The notes under the pieces are model-generated. The model was given only the letters and a program-made list of their open reading frames with translations, was not told where the DNA came from and searched no databases. DNA of 64,000 nt, from positions 1-64,000 of the forward strand of contig CAYMEK010000007.1 in assembly GCA_964389305.1 (NCBI GenBank), given 5' to 3'. The translations under genes and the position numbers were made by a program. Position 1 is the stretch's first letter, and the number at the start of each line of letters is the position of its first letter. The stretch is from CAYMEK01 sp964389305. GTDB taxonomy: Bacteria; Spirochaetota; Spirochaetia; SZUA-6; DRHE01. This document shows positions 18,074 to 25,836 of the stretch, in pieces.

Positions 18074-18209
18074 CTCTTTGCACCTCCTGTTATGAAATTA
18101 CCGCGAGAACGCGAGAACCACGGTCTCGCCTCCCGCGTTATAGCCGCTAAACGAATCGGGCTCATAACTAGCCGGCGAGCCCTCATGAAGACAAGGAGGC
18201 CGGATGTGC
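18074..18209 (-). other. Gap between the catabolic and transporter gene groups
   Basis: This 136-bp gap separates the DapA-family gene from the binding-protein gene. It holds two tandem CGCGAGAA units (about 18102-18117) followed by GGTCTCGC, and a 6-bp inverted repeat GGGCTC/GAGCCC (18158-18182). A TATAAC box lies on the minus strand but without a good -35. The transporter group could therefore have its own promoter here or be read through from the catabolic genes; the sequence does not decide. Confidence 0.35.
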
Positions 18210-19103
18210 TCAAATGCGCTCCTTATCCGAGCCGCCAAGCAGCGCGTCGATTCTGGCCTTGTCCTCCTCTTGAAGGGGAAGTCTTGGACCCCGGCAAGAA
18301 CCGCCGACCAGTTCTTTCTTGTCGAGCACGTATTTGAGAGTTTGCTGAGTCTTGCCTTCATATTCGAGATACCGAAGCATCGGCAGCATCTCCTTATAGA
18401 GCTCCCATCCGCGCTCCAAATCTCGATGGACCACAATAGAGTCGAAGAGAGCGACAGCCGGCTTCGGCATGATGTTTCCAATGACACACACCCATCCCTT
18501 TGCCCCCATCAGGAACGACTCGTACGCCAAGTCCTCCCAGCCGCAGAAAATCGTAATCCGATCGTCCGTCAGGGTTCGTATCTCCGTGATTCTCTTGATG
18601 TCCCCGGTGCTCTCCTTGATGCAGGCTACGTTCGGCAGCTCGGCAAGGCGGGCGACTGTTTCAGGCTTGATGTCCACCTTGGAGCTCCAGGGATTGTTGT
18701 AGACTATGATCGGAATCTCGACGGATTCGGAAAGGCGCTGGTAATGAACATGGATTTCAGCCTGGTTTGGCGTGTAGTAATACGAAGGCAGCACCAGGAC
18801 CCCCGCAGAACCCATCTCTTTTGCCTGTCTGGCATAGCGAATGGCTTTGTCGGTCGTCTCCGCCGTGGCGCCGATAACTACAGGCACTCTTCCTCCCACC
18901 GTCTCCAGTGCCGCTTCAGCGACCTTTATCTTCTCCCGGTCTTCAAGACTGGCAAACTCGCCCGTACTGCCCAAAGCTACGATGCCGTGAACACCCTGAG
19001 CGACCAACCACTCAACGTTCGTGCGGATTCCTGCGTAGTCTACCTCGCCGTCCGATCTGAAAGGTGTGACAATGACTACGTAAACACCTTCAAATGTGTT
19101 CAT
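18210..19103 (-). CDS. DapA-family lyase/deaminase (possible pyrroline-4-hydroxy-2-carboxylate deaminase)
   Basis: A 297-residue (beta/alpha)8 class I aldolase-fold protein. LGSTGEFASL (44-53) is the carboxylate-binding loop, Tyr135 in IVYNNPWS the catalytic Tyr and Lys163 in ACIKESTGD the Schiff-base Lys. True dihydrodipicolinate synthase cannot be excluded by motif alone, but the context argues against lysine synthesis: the gene overlaps the proline racemase/hydroxyproline epimerase gene by 4 nt and follows an amino-acid dehydrogenase cluster. In known hydroxyproline pathways this family member deaminates 1-pyrroline-4-hydroxy-2-carboxylate to 2-oxoglutarate semialdehyde plus ammonia. That specific role is inferred. 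Confidence 0.85.
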   Translation of the reverse strand: MNTFEGVYVVIVTPFRSDGEVDYAGIRTNVEWLVAQGVHGIVALGSTGEFASLEDREKIKVAEAALETVGGRVPVVIGATAETTDKAIRYARQAKEMGSAGVLVLPSYYYTPNQAEIHVHYQRLSESVEIPIIVYNNPWSSKVDIKPETVARLAELPNVACIKESTGDIKRITEIRTLTDDRITIFCGWEDLAYESFLMGAKGWVCVIGNIMPKPAVALFDSIVVHRDLERGWELYKEMLPMLRYLEYEGKTQQTLKYVLDKKELVGGSCRGPRLPLQEEDKARIDALLGGSDKERI

Positions 19104-20176
19104 GTTTCCTCTATCCTCCTGCCATCTTCGCCAATCTGCAACTTCGCACTTGTTGAATCCTCCAGCGTTACACCGAGCAGGAACCCCGCCTTCAGCGGAT
19201 CGTCCGGGTCTACAACAGAATGGTTGATCCCGGTCACATAAGCGCTGCCGGTTATCTCCGGAATGACAGCCGGTAATCCCTCGATTTCCGTGCCTTCCAC
19301 TACGCGAGAACGGAAGAGCGTTCCTAAAATGCTCTCATGAATGAATACCTCACCCACCTCGATTTCGCCTTTTGCATAGAGAACCGCCAGCTTGGCCGAC
19401 GTGCCGGTACCGCAGGGAGATCGATCGACAGCTCCCGGGGGAATTATAACGGCATTCTTCAGGTGTGCTTCAGGGTGCTCGGCGGGACCGAAGAACTCGA
19501 CGTGGGTCAGTCCACGGATAAAGGGCCTGGTAGGATGCTGCACATCCGTCTGGGCATTGACGGCCTCTCGAACTGCTATTCCTGCATTCACCAGAGTACG
19601 GGCATGCTCGGGTTTGATCGTCAATCCGAGCTGTCTTGCCTCCAGGATCGCATAAAAGTTCCCTCCATAGGCGATATCCAGGGTAATTCGCCCGTATCCG
19701 GGTACCTCCACATCCATCTCCTTCTTGTAGAGAAAGGAAGGAATGTTCGTGAAGGTGACGCTTCTGGCCACCAGCCCCTCGACCGCGACCTTCGCCGTGA
19801 CCAGACCGGCAGGGGTATCGAGCTTGATCACCGTCACGGGCTCCTTGACAGGCACGATCCCCGCTTCGACCATCGCCGTGCAGCACCCCACCGTATCGTG
19901 CCCGCACATGGGCAGGTATCCGCCGACTTCCATGAACACAACTCCTATGTCCGCCTCAGGCCTGCAGGGCTGGGTCAGAACGGCTCCAGACATGACCTCA
20001 TTTCCTCTGGGCTCGTAGAGGAGCATAGTTCTCAGGTGATCCATATGCTTTTGCAGGTACAACATCTTCTCGCTCATCGTTTCCCCGGGTATGTAGGGAA
20101 TGCCGCCGATGACGGTTCGGGTTGGCTCACCTGCGGTATGCGTATCGATCGTGCTGATCATTCTGTCGAATCTCAT
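19100..20176 (-). CDS. Proline racemase family protein (probable 4-hydroxyproline 2-epimerase)
   Basis: A 358-residue protein with both catalytic cysteines of the racemase/epimerase subgroup: Cys91 in MCGHDTVG and Cys255 in DRSPCGTGTSAK. The second Cys rules out the trans-3-hydroxyproline dehydratase subgroup, which has Thr there. Proline racemase and 4-hydroxyproline epimerase cannot be separated with certainty from these motifs. The neighbouring D-amino-acid dehydrogenase subunits and DapA-family enzyme favour epimerisation of trans-4-hydroxy-L-proline to cis-4-hydroxy-D-proline as the pathway's first step. It is translationally coupled to the DapA-family gene by a 4-nt overlap. Confidence 0.88.
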   Translation of the reverse strand: MRFDRMISTIDTHTAGEPTRTVIGGIPYIPGETMSEKMLYLQKHMDHLRTMLLYEPRGNEVMSGAVLTQPCRPEADIGVVFMEVGGYLPMCGHDTVGCCTAMVEAGIVPVKEPVTVIKLDTPAGLVTAKVAVEGLVARSVTFTNIPSFLYKKEMDVEVPGYGRITLDIAYGGNFYAILEARQLGLTIKPEHARTLVNAGIAVREAVNAQTDVQHPTRPFIRGLTHVEFFGPAEHPEAHLKNAVIIPPGAVDRSPCGTGTSAKLAVLYAKGEIEVGEVFIHESILGTLFRSRVVEGTEIEGLPAVIPEITGSAYVTGINHSVVDPDDPLKAGFLLGVTLEDSTSAKLQIGEDGRRIEET

Positions 20177-20224
20177 GCTGGTTCCTTTCTCTTGCGTTTA
20201 CCGACCCTGCCGACCGAGTCGAGA

Positions 20225-22093
20225 TCACACGGTATCCAGTCCAAGTCGCATCAGCGTCTCTTTTGTCGGAGCGCCCGTCGCTAGGTCCCATCCGCGGGCC
20301 TCGTAGTACTCATCAAGCATTGCCTCGTAATCCGCTATCCCGCATTCTCTGATTTTCTGGTACTTGCCGAACAACGGAACGCTCTTTACTCGCTCCGGCA
20401 ACCGATCGTCCTCGCGTGCAAGTCCCTCACGGATGTTGAACAGACGCTGCAGGTTGACAGTCCGTTCTCCCGCAGCCAGCAAATCCCGTGCTGTGTACTC
20501 GCGGCCCGTCAACGCCGAGAGCATTTCCGCATAATGATCCAAAGTCAGACCGGCGTACATGAAGAACTTGCACACACCAACGATATCCGGTACAACCAGT
20601 CCGTCCTGCAGCAGTTTTACCGCCTGTCCTTTTCCCGCCTCCCCCCACCGATCTACGCTCTCAGGATCGGGTAGTCCGTACTTCATCAATCCCCAGTCCA
20701 TCTTCCCTCTATCCCAAGCCATCGCCTCGACCGGATGAATGTGACACATCCCTCGATTGGCCGTACCGTAGGCGAGCGCCAGAGCTTTGCCTGACCGTGG
20801 ATCGTGGGCGGGGCCCTCGAGGCCTTTAACGTGAATGGCAAACGCTGCGGCTTTCGCGCCGATTTTCTCAGCGGCTCTGCGCACCCCCTCCGCTAGAATG
20901 TCCCCCAACCCCTTGCGTTCGGCAATCAATCTCACCAGAACGGGCAATACCTCCCCGTTTCCCCATGCCAGGTCCAAGCCGCTCAGCTCGCCGCCGGAAA
21001 TCAGTCCGGCCTGGCAGCATTCCACGGCAAAGGCGATCAGCGCCCCGGTACTGATCGTATCAAGGCCCAATTCATTGCAGAGGTAGGTGCTGTGCACCGC
21101 AGCGTCCAGATCTTCGTTCAGAACATAGGCAGTGAAGCAGGAAATCGATTCGTATTCCGCTCCACCGTGCAGCGGCGTCTGGTACGCTCCTCCATCCACG
21201 CGAACCTTTCTTCCACAGGCGAGGGAGCATCCCCGGTAGCAGCCGTAGCTTCGCACCAGGTTTCCGCTCTGAAAAGCGTCAAACAGTTGAGCGCCCCTGC
21301 CCCACGAGTTGGACTGCCAGTTCTTGGTCGGCCAGTCTCCGCCTTCATCGTTGCCGGGCAGGTCCCCCATAGTGCCGGACTCCCGGAAAGCGGCGGACGC
21401 GGGGCTGCCTCTGAGAGCCGCAAACGCCTCTTTGAGAGCCCTTTTCAACCGCTGCGGGTCCGCCGCCTCCACTGAGTGCGAGCCTCCTACGGCAATGCCG
21501 AGCAGGCGCTTCGACCCCATTACGGCGCCCGCGCCGCCCCTGCCGGCGGCCCGGTCTTCGGACATCACGCTGGCGAATCTGACCCGGTTTTCACCGCCCG
21601 GCCCTATGCACATGATCGAGGCTCTTTTATCCCCGAGCTCGCGGCGCATAAGATCTCTCTTTTCGCTGGTGGTTTTCCCCAGCAAGCGGCCTGCCGGTCT
21701 GATCTCCACTTCGCCGTCTCTCACCACCAGGTACACGGGCTGCTCCGAGCTGCCCTCTACGACTAAGGTGTCGAATCCCGCTCTCTTGAGGTCCGGTCCG
21801 AAGTCTCCTCCGCAGCGCGATTCCCCCCAGGCCCCGGTCAGCGGCGACTTGAAGCAGAGCTCTACGCTGCCTCCGCCAGGAATCCTGTTCAACGACAGCG
21901 GACCGGTGCAAAAGACCAGCTTGTTCTCTGCTCCCAAAGGGTCCGTTCCCTTGGACAGCTCTTCGTACAACAGCCTGGCCCCGCAGCCGACGCCCCCGAC
22001 ATACAGCCGGAGGGCCTCGGCATCAACTGGCTCTGCCCGGCTTCTTCCCGTGGTGAGATCTACTGTCAACCGGCGACTCGTGCCTCCGTTCAT
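20225..22093 (-). CDS. aor: Aldehyde:ferredoxin oxidoreductase family tungstoenzyme
   Basis: A 622-residue, full-length AOR-family protein. The four [4Fe-4S] ligands can be placed: Cys285, Cys289 and Cys293 in CYRGCSLAC, and Cys508 in DIVGVCKF. Tungstopterin-binding segments include EDRAAGRGGAGAVMGSKR (179-196), GPAHDPRSG near 430 and DIVGVC. The family oxidises aldehydes to carboxylates, reducing ferredoxin, in the cytoplasm of anaerobes. It lies between the DAO-type dehydrogenase subunit (21 bp away) and the racemase (48 bp). The context suggests it oxidises the semialdehyde released by the DapA-family enzyme; this substrate is an inference, and a broad role in clearing amino-acid-derived aldehydes is the alternative. 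Confidence 0.93.
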   Translation of the reverse strand: MNGGTSRRLTVDLTTGRSRAEPVDAEALRLYVGGVGCGARLLYEELSKGTDPLGAENKLVFCTGPLSLNRIPGGGSVELCFKSPLTGAWGESRCGGDFGPDLKRAGFDTLVVEGSSEQPVYLVVRDGEVEIRPAGRLLGKTTSEKRDLMRRELGDKRASIMCIGPGGENRVRFASVMSEDRAAGRGGAGAVMGSKRLLGIAVGGSHSVEAADPQRLKRALKEAFAALRGSPASAAFRESGTMGDLPGNDEGGDWPTKNWQSNSWGRGAQLFDAFQSGNLVRSYGCYRGCSLACGRKVRVDGGAYQTPLHGGAEYESISCFTAYVLNEDLDAAVHSTYLCNELGLDTISTGALIAFAVECCQAGLISGGELSGLDLAWGNGEVLPVLVRLIAERKGLGDILAEGVRRAAEKIGAKAAAFAIHVKGLEGPAHDPRSGKALALAYGTANRGMCHIHPVEAMAWDRGKMDWGLMKYGLPDPESVDRWGEAGKGQAVKLLQDGLVVPDIVGVCKFFMYAGLTLDHYAEMLSALTGREYTARDLLAAGERTVNLQRLFNIREGLAREDDRLPERVKSVPLFGKYQKIRECGIADYEAMLDEYYEARGWDLATGAPTKETLMRLGLDTV

Positions 22094-22114
22094 CGGTCTG
22101 CTTCCAGCCCCCTT

Positions 22115-23290
22115 TCACCGCTCCAGAAACCTCGAGAACATCAGATGCTCAATTGGAATAGAGGTCTCCTTGCCCGTTATCATTTCTGTTATCAGCTTCC
22201 CCGTAATCGGAGCAAGCCCGACACCGTCTCCCTCATGACCGGCGGCAATGTAGAACCCCGGCACATCCTTCACTGCAGACACAATCGGAAAATGATCAGG
22301 ACAATAGGGACGCAGGCCGGCATAAGCACGAATCACGTTGATGTCTCTCAACACGGGGAAGAACCGCAGGGCTCTCCTCGCCAATCCCCTCATGACTTCT
22401 ATTGAAACATTCGTATCGTAGCCCACAAAGGCACGACTGCTTCCGACCAGAAAGTTGCCTGCTTGGGTAGGCTCGAAAACGAATGCGATTCCCATTCTTT
22501 CCAGATCTGGACTGACATTCCGGCGGTAGCTCGAATCTCCAAACTTTGCCATCAAGTAGCCGAACTCGACGATCTTTCTGCTCCCGATTGTGAACGTTCG
22601 CTCCGCTACCAGAAGCTGACCCTGCCGCGGCCGGATAGGTATATCCACGCCCACCATTCTGCCTATGTCCCCTGCCCAAACCCCGGCGCAGTCGACAACG
22701 TATTTCGTCCTGTACTCTTCGTCCACGGTTTGCACCGAACGTACCGCCCCGTCCTTACTGCGGGTGATGCGCCGAACCGGACTGTAGCTGCTGATGACGG
22801 CACCCAATTTCTCGGCTTCGCGGCACAAGCCGAAAGTGAACGCCATGGGGTTGATGGCCGCATCGCAATCGATCTCCACGGCTCCGATGATATCCTCGGC
22901 CAGAAACGGTTCCTGCGCCTGGATCTCATCCTGGCTCAGCATCCTGATCGGATATCCGTCAGCGGCCTGCCGGGCGGCCAGCGCTTCGGCAGCCTTCCAC
23001 TCCACCTCACTCTCGATCAGCAGAACGCTTCCTCGCTCGACGTACTCAAAATCGTAGCTTAGTTCCGCGGCCAGTGTTTTGAAAAGTTTTTGGCTGGCAT
23101 ACGCCATCTGAGTGTCAATCCCCGGTTGTTTGTCGTGAATCAGAACGTTACCTTCACCGTGGCTCGAGGTCCCCGAAGCGATGTCCCCCCTCTCAAGAAC
23201 AACGACCCGGAGGTTTTCCTTGGCGAGGTAGTAGGCGACACAGGCCCCGATCACTCCCGCCCCGATCACTGCCGCGTCAACAGTCCTCAT
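22115..23290 (-). CDS. DAO-family FAD oxidoreductase (D-hydroxyproline/sarcosine dehydrogenase beta-type)
   Basis: A 391-residue flavoprotein starting MRTVDAAVIGAGVIGACVAYYLAKE: the dinucleotide-binding GxGxxG is at 10-15 and the ribose-binding acid is in VVVLERG. The C-terminal FAD contact region is GHEGDGVGLAPITGKLI, the DAO-family GxxGxG-like tail. I set the start at the ATG at 23290, where the fold begins; the longer frame to 23413 runs through the upstream gene. It overlaps the BFD-like gene by 14 bp. In D-hydroxyproline dehydrogenases of the Hcn/Ooh type, this subunit oxidises the imino acid and passes electrons to the FAD/[Fe-S] subunits encoded just upstream. Confidence 0.87.
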   Translation of the reverse strand: MRTVDAAVIGAGVIGACVAYYLAKENLRVVVLERGDIASGTSSHGEGNVLIHDKQPGIDTQMAYASQKLFKTLAAELSYDFEYVERGSVLLIESEVEWKAAEALAARQAADGYPIRMLSQDEIQAQEPFLAEDIIGAVEIDCDAAINPMAFTFGLCREAEKLGAVISSYSPVRRITRSKDGAVRSVQTVDEEYRTKYVVDCAGVWAGDIGRMVGVDIPIRPRQGQLLVAERTFTIGSRKIVEFGYLMAKFGDSSYRRNVSPDLERMGIAFVFEPTQAGNFLVGSSRAFVGYDTNVSIEVMRGLARRALRFFPVLRDINVIRAYAGLRPYCPDHFPIVSAVKDVPGFYIAAGHEGDGVGLAPITGKLITEMITGKETSIPIEHLMFSRFLER

Positions 23291-23558
23291 TCTCGACTTC
23301 ACTAAGTGCTCCGAAGGTAATGGGTCGTACGGGAGGTCTTTTCGTTGCCGGCTCGATTTCCTCCGGTCTCTTACCCAATTGCCGGCACAGAATCTCTTCG
23401 ACAAAACGTCCACAGGAGCGGCCCTGGCACAAACCCATGCCCGCCCTTGTCCTCCTCTTCACGCCGGTAACATCGCGAGCGCCCTCGATGATGGCCCGCT
23501 TTATTTCCCCGAGCGTGATCTCCTCGCACCGGCAGACGTACACCTCATCCTCATGCAT
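23277..23558 (-). CDS. BFD-like [2Fe-2S] protein, dehydrogenase small subunit
   Basis: A 93-residue protein with the bacterioferritin-associated-ferredoxin pattern: Cys9 and Cys11 in YVCRCEE, then Cys44 and Cys49 in GLCQGRSCG. I chose the ATG at 23558 because it immediately precedes this fold and leaves a 1-bp gap to the upstream stop. In multi-subunit D-hydroxyproline, octopine and similar dehydrogenases this domain is usually fused to the FAD/NAD-type subunit; here it is a separate gene. It probably carries electrons between the two flavin subunits. Confidence 0.85.
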   Translation of the reverse strand: MHEDEVYVCRCEEITLGEIKRAIIEGARDVTGVKRRTRAGMGLCQGRSCGRFVEEILCRQLGKRPEEIEPATKRPPVRPITFGALSEVENEDC

Positions 23559-23559
23559 C

Positions 23560-24069
23560 TTACCAGCCCCTCTTGATCCCCCGCACACGATCGGCCAGGC
23601 CCTGGGGCACAGCGATGGTGAGGACTGCTGTTCTATCGTTGCTCTTGGGATTCGAGACCCTCACGACCTTTGCCGGGCATACGGACGCCCCGGCTCTGTT
23701 TACGGCCCAGACCTCCTGACCTTTTTTCGGCAGAGGTAGAAACTCATACGGGAAGCTGACAGCGGCAAACTCGTCGGAGTATGTCTTATCCACCAGGAAG
23801 ATTGCCAGACCGGGACAGCAGGGCAGGCAGCGACCGCAACCGACACAATCCTCTTCGATCAACACCGGAAGGTTCGTGATGGGCTCGCCCACCCTGATCG
23901 CCCCGAATGGGCACGCTGATTCACAAGGATCGCAAGGAATCTCCTGCGCACACTCTATGACCGCCACCGGCCCGAGCAGGAACCGCTCCTTTGAGGGATA
24001 GCCGCTCGAGCCAACCAGCTCTTCCGTAGTGAGTGAGCCGTTTTCTTCCAGTGACACCTGCACCTCCAC
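23560..24069 (-). CDS. Two-cluster [4Fe-4S] ferredoxin-like subunit with C-terminal extension
   Basis: A 169-residue protein with two ferredoxin motifs. The first is CDPCESACP (Cys46, Cys49, Cys53, with Cys40 as likely partner) and the second CVGCGRCLPCCP (Cys75, Cys78, Cys81, Cys85). A 75-residue C-terminal part (AAVSFPYEFLPLPKKGQEVW onward) resembles a small beta-rich domain I cannot name. It lies 4 bp after the FAD/NAD-type subunit gene and 1 bp before the BFD-like gene. A dedicated ferredoxin subunit is not part of the minimal HcnABC-type enzyme and may give the complex a low-potential exit. Confidence 0.85.
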   Translation of the reverse strand: MEVQVSLEENGSLTTEELVGSSGYPSKERFLLGPVAVIECAQEIPCDPCESACPFGAIRVGEPITNLPVLIEEDCVGCGRCLPCCPGLAIFLVDKTYSDEFAAVSFPYEFLPLPKKGQEVWAVNRAGASVCPAKVVRVSNPKSNDRTAVLTIAVPQGLADRVRGIKRGW

Positions 24070-24073
24070 GACT

Positions 24074-25216
24074 CTAACCTGCGGCTTCCGAACCTCGCCT
24101 CCTTCTGGATCGACGGGCTTGGCAGGACTCGACGATTGCCCGTTTCGCCAAAAGTCTATCCTCCCCGAATGGCCCCAGCCGTAGCCCTTTCAGGCGGCTC
24201 CAGAGCTCTTTTCTGGACTCCGAAGCCTTCTCGGCAGACACATACCCCAGCGAGGCTGCGATCGCCACTCCGGCTATCCTTCCCTCCTCCATGGCCGTGT
24301 TGGCTTCCTCGATTCCGCTGGCATCGCCCGCAACATAAATACCCGGATGTGTAGATTCCATATTCTCATCGTGCAACGGTACCCATCCCCCTAAAAGGGG
24401 ATGATAAGCGCATTCACAACCACCCATGCGAGCAAGCTCGGTCAGAGGTTTCAAACCGGCGGCGATTGCGATGGTATCAACTTGAAACACTTTCTCCGAT
24501 CCGCTAATGGGTCGCCATCTCTCATCAACGCGACAAACCACCGCTTCCTCCACTGCCTCATGACCTCTGGCTTCCAAGACTGCCTGAGAGGTGTGGATCG
24601 GCACCCCGACCCTTCTGATCTTGGCGGCGTGGACTCCGTACCCCTTGACGTAAGGAGCCGCTTCGACAACGGCAGCCACTTCGGCTCCGGCCTGCAGAAG
24701 CTGATACGAGACGATCAGTCCGACGTTTCCCGAGCCGATCATCAGAACCCTCTTCCCTGGCAGGACCCGGTGCACGTTGATCAGGGTTTGGACCGCACCT
24801 GCGCCCATCACGCCGGGCAATGTCCAGCCTGCAAACCTGACGGCGTTCTCGGATCCACCGGCCGCGATAACCACCTTTTGCGCCTGTATTACCTCCACGG
24901 TCTGCTCATGGCCGGCCGTTTCCCGCTTGACGGCCACTTTCTTGTCTTTAAACAATCCTGTCGCCACGCTGCTCAGCCAGGTCTGTACTCCATATCTATC
25001 CGCCTCTGCGAGCAACTGCTCGGCGATATCGAATCCTCTGATTCCCGCCCGGTGCTGCTTGGAGCCGAAGAACTTGTGAATCTGTTTAAACAACTGGCCG
25101 CCGGCCTTTCTGTTCTCATCCACAACCAGGACTTGAGCCCCGCTTCTGCCGGCCTCAATGGCGGCACAGAGACCGGCAGGACCGCCTCCAATAACGAGAA
25201 CCTCGCAGGAGGTCAT
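24074..25216 (-). CDS. NAD(P)/FAD-type oxidoreductase, dehydrogenase alpha-type subunit
   Basis: A 380-residue flavoprotein of the HcnB/SoxA-like pyridine-nucleotide-disulfide oxidoreductase group. VLVIGGGPAGLCAAIEA (7-23) binds FAD, VLMIGSGNVGLIVSYQL (about 155-171) is the second Rossmann motif, and YVAGDASGIEEANTAMEEG near 295 is the C-terminal FAD motif. The usual fused BFD domain is absent and is encoded separately at 23277-23558. The start overlaps the stop of the [2Fe-2S] gene by 1 nt (TAATG). It probably forms the second flavin centre of the amino-acid dehydrogenase. Confidence 0.87.
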   Translation of the reverse strand: MTSCEVLVIGGGPAGLCAAIEAGRSGAQVLVVDENRKAGGQLFKQIHKFFGSKQHRAGIRGFDIAEQLLAEADRYGVQTWLSSVATGLFKDKKVAVKRETAGHEQTVEVIQAQKVVIAAGGSENAVRFAGWTLPGVMGAGAVQTLINVHRVLPGKRVLMIGSGNVGLIVSYQLLQAGAEVAAVVEAAPYVKGYGVHAAKIRRVGVPIHTSQAVLEARGHEAVEEAVVCRVDERWRPISGSEKVFQVDTIAIAAGLKPLTELARMGGCECAYHPLLGGWVPLHDENMESTHPGIYVAGDASGIEEANTAMEEGRIAGVAIAASLGYVSAEKASESRKELWSRLKGLRLGPFGEDRLLAKRAIVESCQARRSRRRRGSEAAG

Positions 25217-25539
25217 TACCCCTCTCGCTTGCAGGAAGAGCCACGCTGGGTCTGTATGACCATTCCTTCCTCAACCTGCGTAACACAGGTCCGCACATTG
25301 GGAACCCCATTCACGACCATGACGCAGTCCGTACATTGTCCAATCCCGCAGAATATCCCGCGAGGCTCTCGTCTGTTGGTCGTATAGCGATGGACTCGTA
25401 TGCCGCCCGCCAGCAGCGCCGCGGCGATCATCTCTCCCTTCCTCGCCTGCAGTCGCCTTCCATCCACACTGATATTCACAAGCTCCACCGATCCTTCCGG
25501 TCCCAGAATCGGGTGATCGGTAATCCTGTTCCCCGACAT
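25216..25539 (-). CDS. (2Fe-2S)-binding subunit of amino-acid dehydrogenase (Fer2_4/HcnA type)
   Basis: A 107-residue protein with the plant-ferredoxin-like motif Cys64-x4-Cys69-x2-Cys72-x12-Cys85 (CGIGQCTDC ... RTC). This is the gamma/A subunit type that in HcnABC, OoxA or heterotetrameric sarcosine oxidase is a small gene or N-terminal domain. I set the start at the ATG at 25539; the frame further upstream to 25638 has no family similarity. It is the first gene of the minus-strand train and therefore defines the promoter region 25540-25836. Confidence 0.86.
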   Translation of the reverse strand: MSGNRITDHPILGPEGSVELVNISVDGRRLQARKGEMIAAALLAGGIRVHRYTTNRREPRGIFCGIGQCTDCVMVVNGVPNVRTCVTQVEEGMVIQTQRGSSCKREG

Positions 25540-25836
25540 GCCAGACTCTCTCCGCCTCGCCGTTTGCCCCGCAACTATTACCAGTGTACCACCGGCATAT
25601 AGAATGAAACTTAAGCTTCGACTCGGTTTTTGGCACAATCCCGTCTGAAATCAATCCGCCAGGCCCCGATCCCGGGCTGCACCTTTTGCGGTTTGCGCGA
25701 TCAGGCCAGCCGCAAAAGCCTCTCTGGAGTCCATCCAGTTCGGCGAGACTCTCGGTGAGTCACAGCTCACCTTGCAATTGGGCCGCGATTGTCCTACCAT
25801 GCTCACAAAGCATGAAAGCCTAATCGGGGCCTGGAC
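25540..25836. promoter_or_regulatory. Divergent regulatory region with three dyads (catabolic operon / PAS-AraC gene)
   Basis: This 297-bp gap between divergent genes has three separate inverted repeats: CTTTTGCGG/CCGCAAAAG at 25683-25718 (9-bp arms, 18-nt spacer), GGTGAG/CTCACC at 25754-25771 (6-nt spacer) and CATGCT/AGCATG at 25798-25814 (5-nt spacer). The last lies 22 bp before the AraC-family GTG. These are plausible binding sites for that regulator; I found no convincing -35/-10 pair. Arm sequences and spacings are directly visible, function is inferred. Confidence 0.6.

Noticed and set aside
10354..18337. Long plus-strand frames opposite hyuA (517 codons) and the family-5 binding protein (629 codons)
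   Set aside because: Both oppose clearly recognised proteins, lack ribosome-binding sites and family motifs, and reflect codon bias.
19100..20176. Trans-3-hydroxy-L-proline dehydratase
   Set aside because: The second catalytic position is Cys255 (PCGTG), whereas the dehydratase subgroup has Thr.
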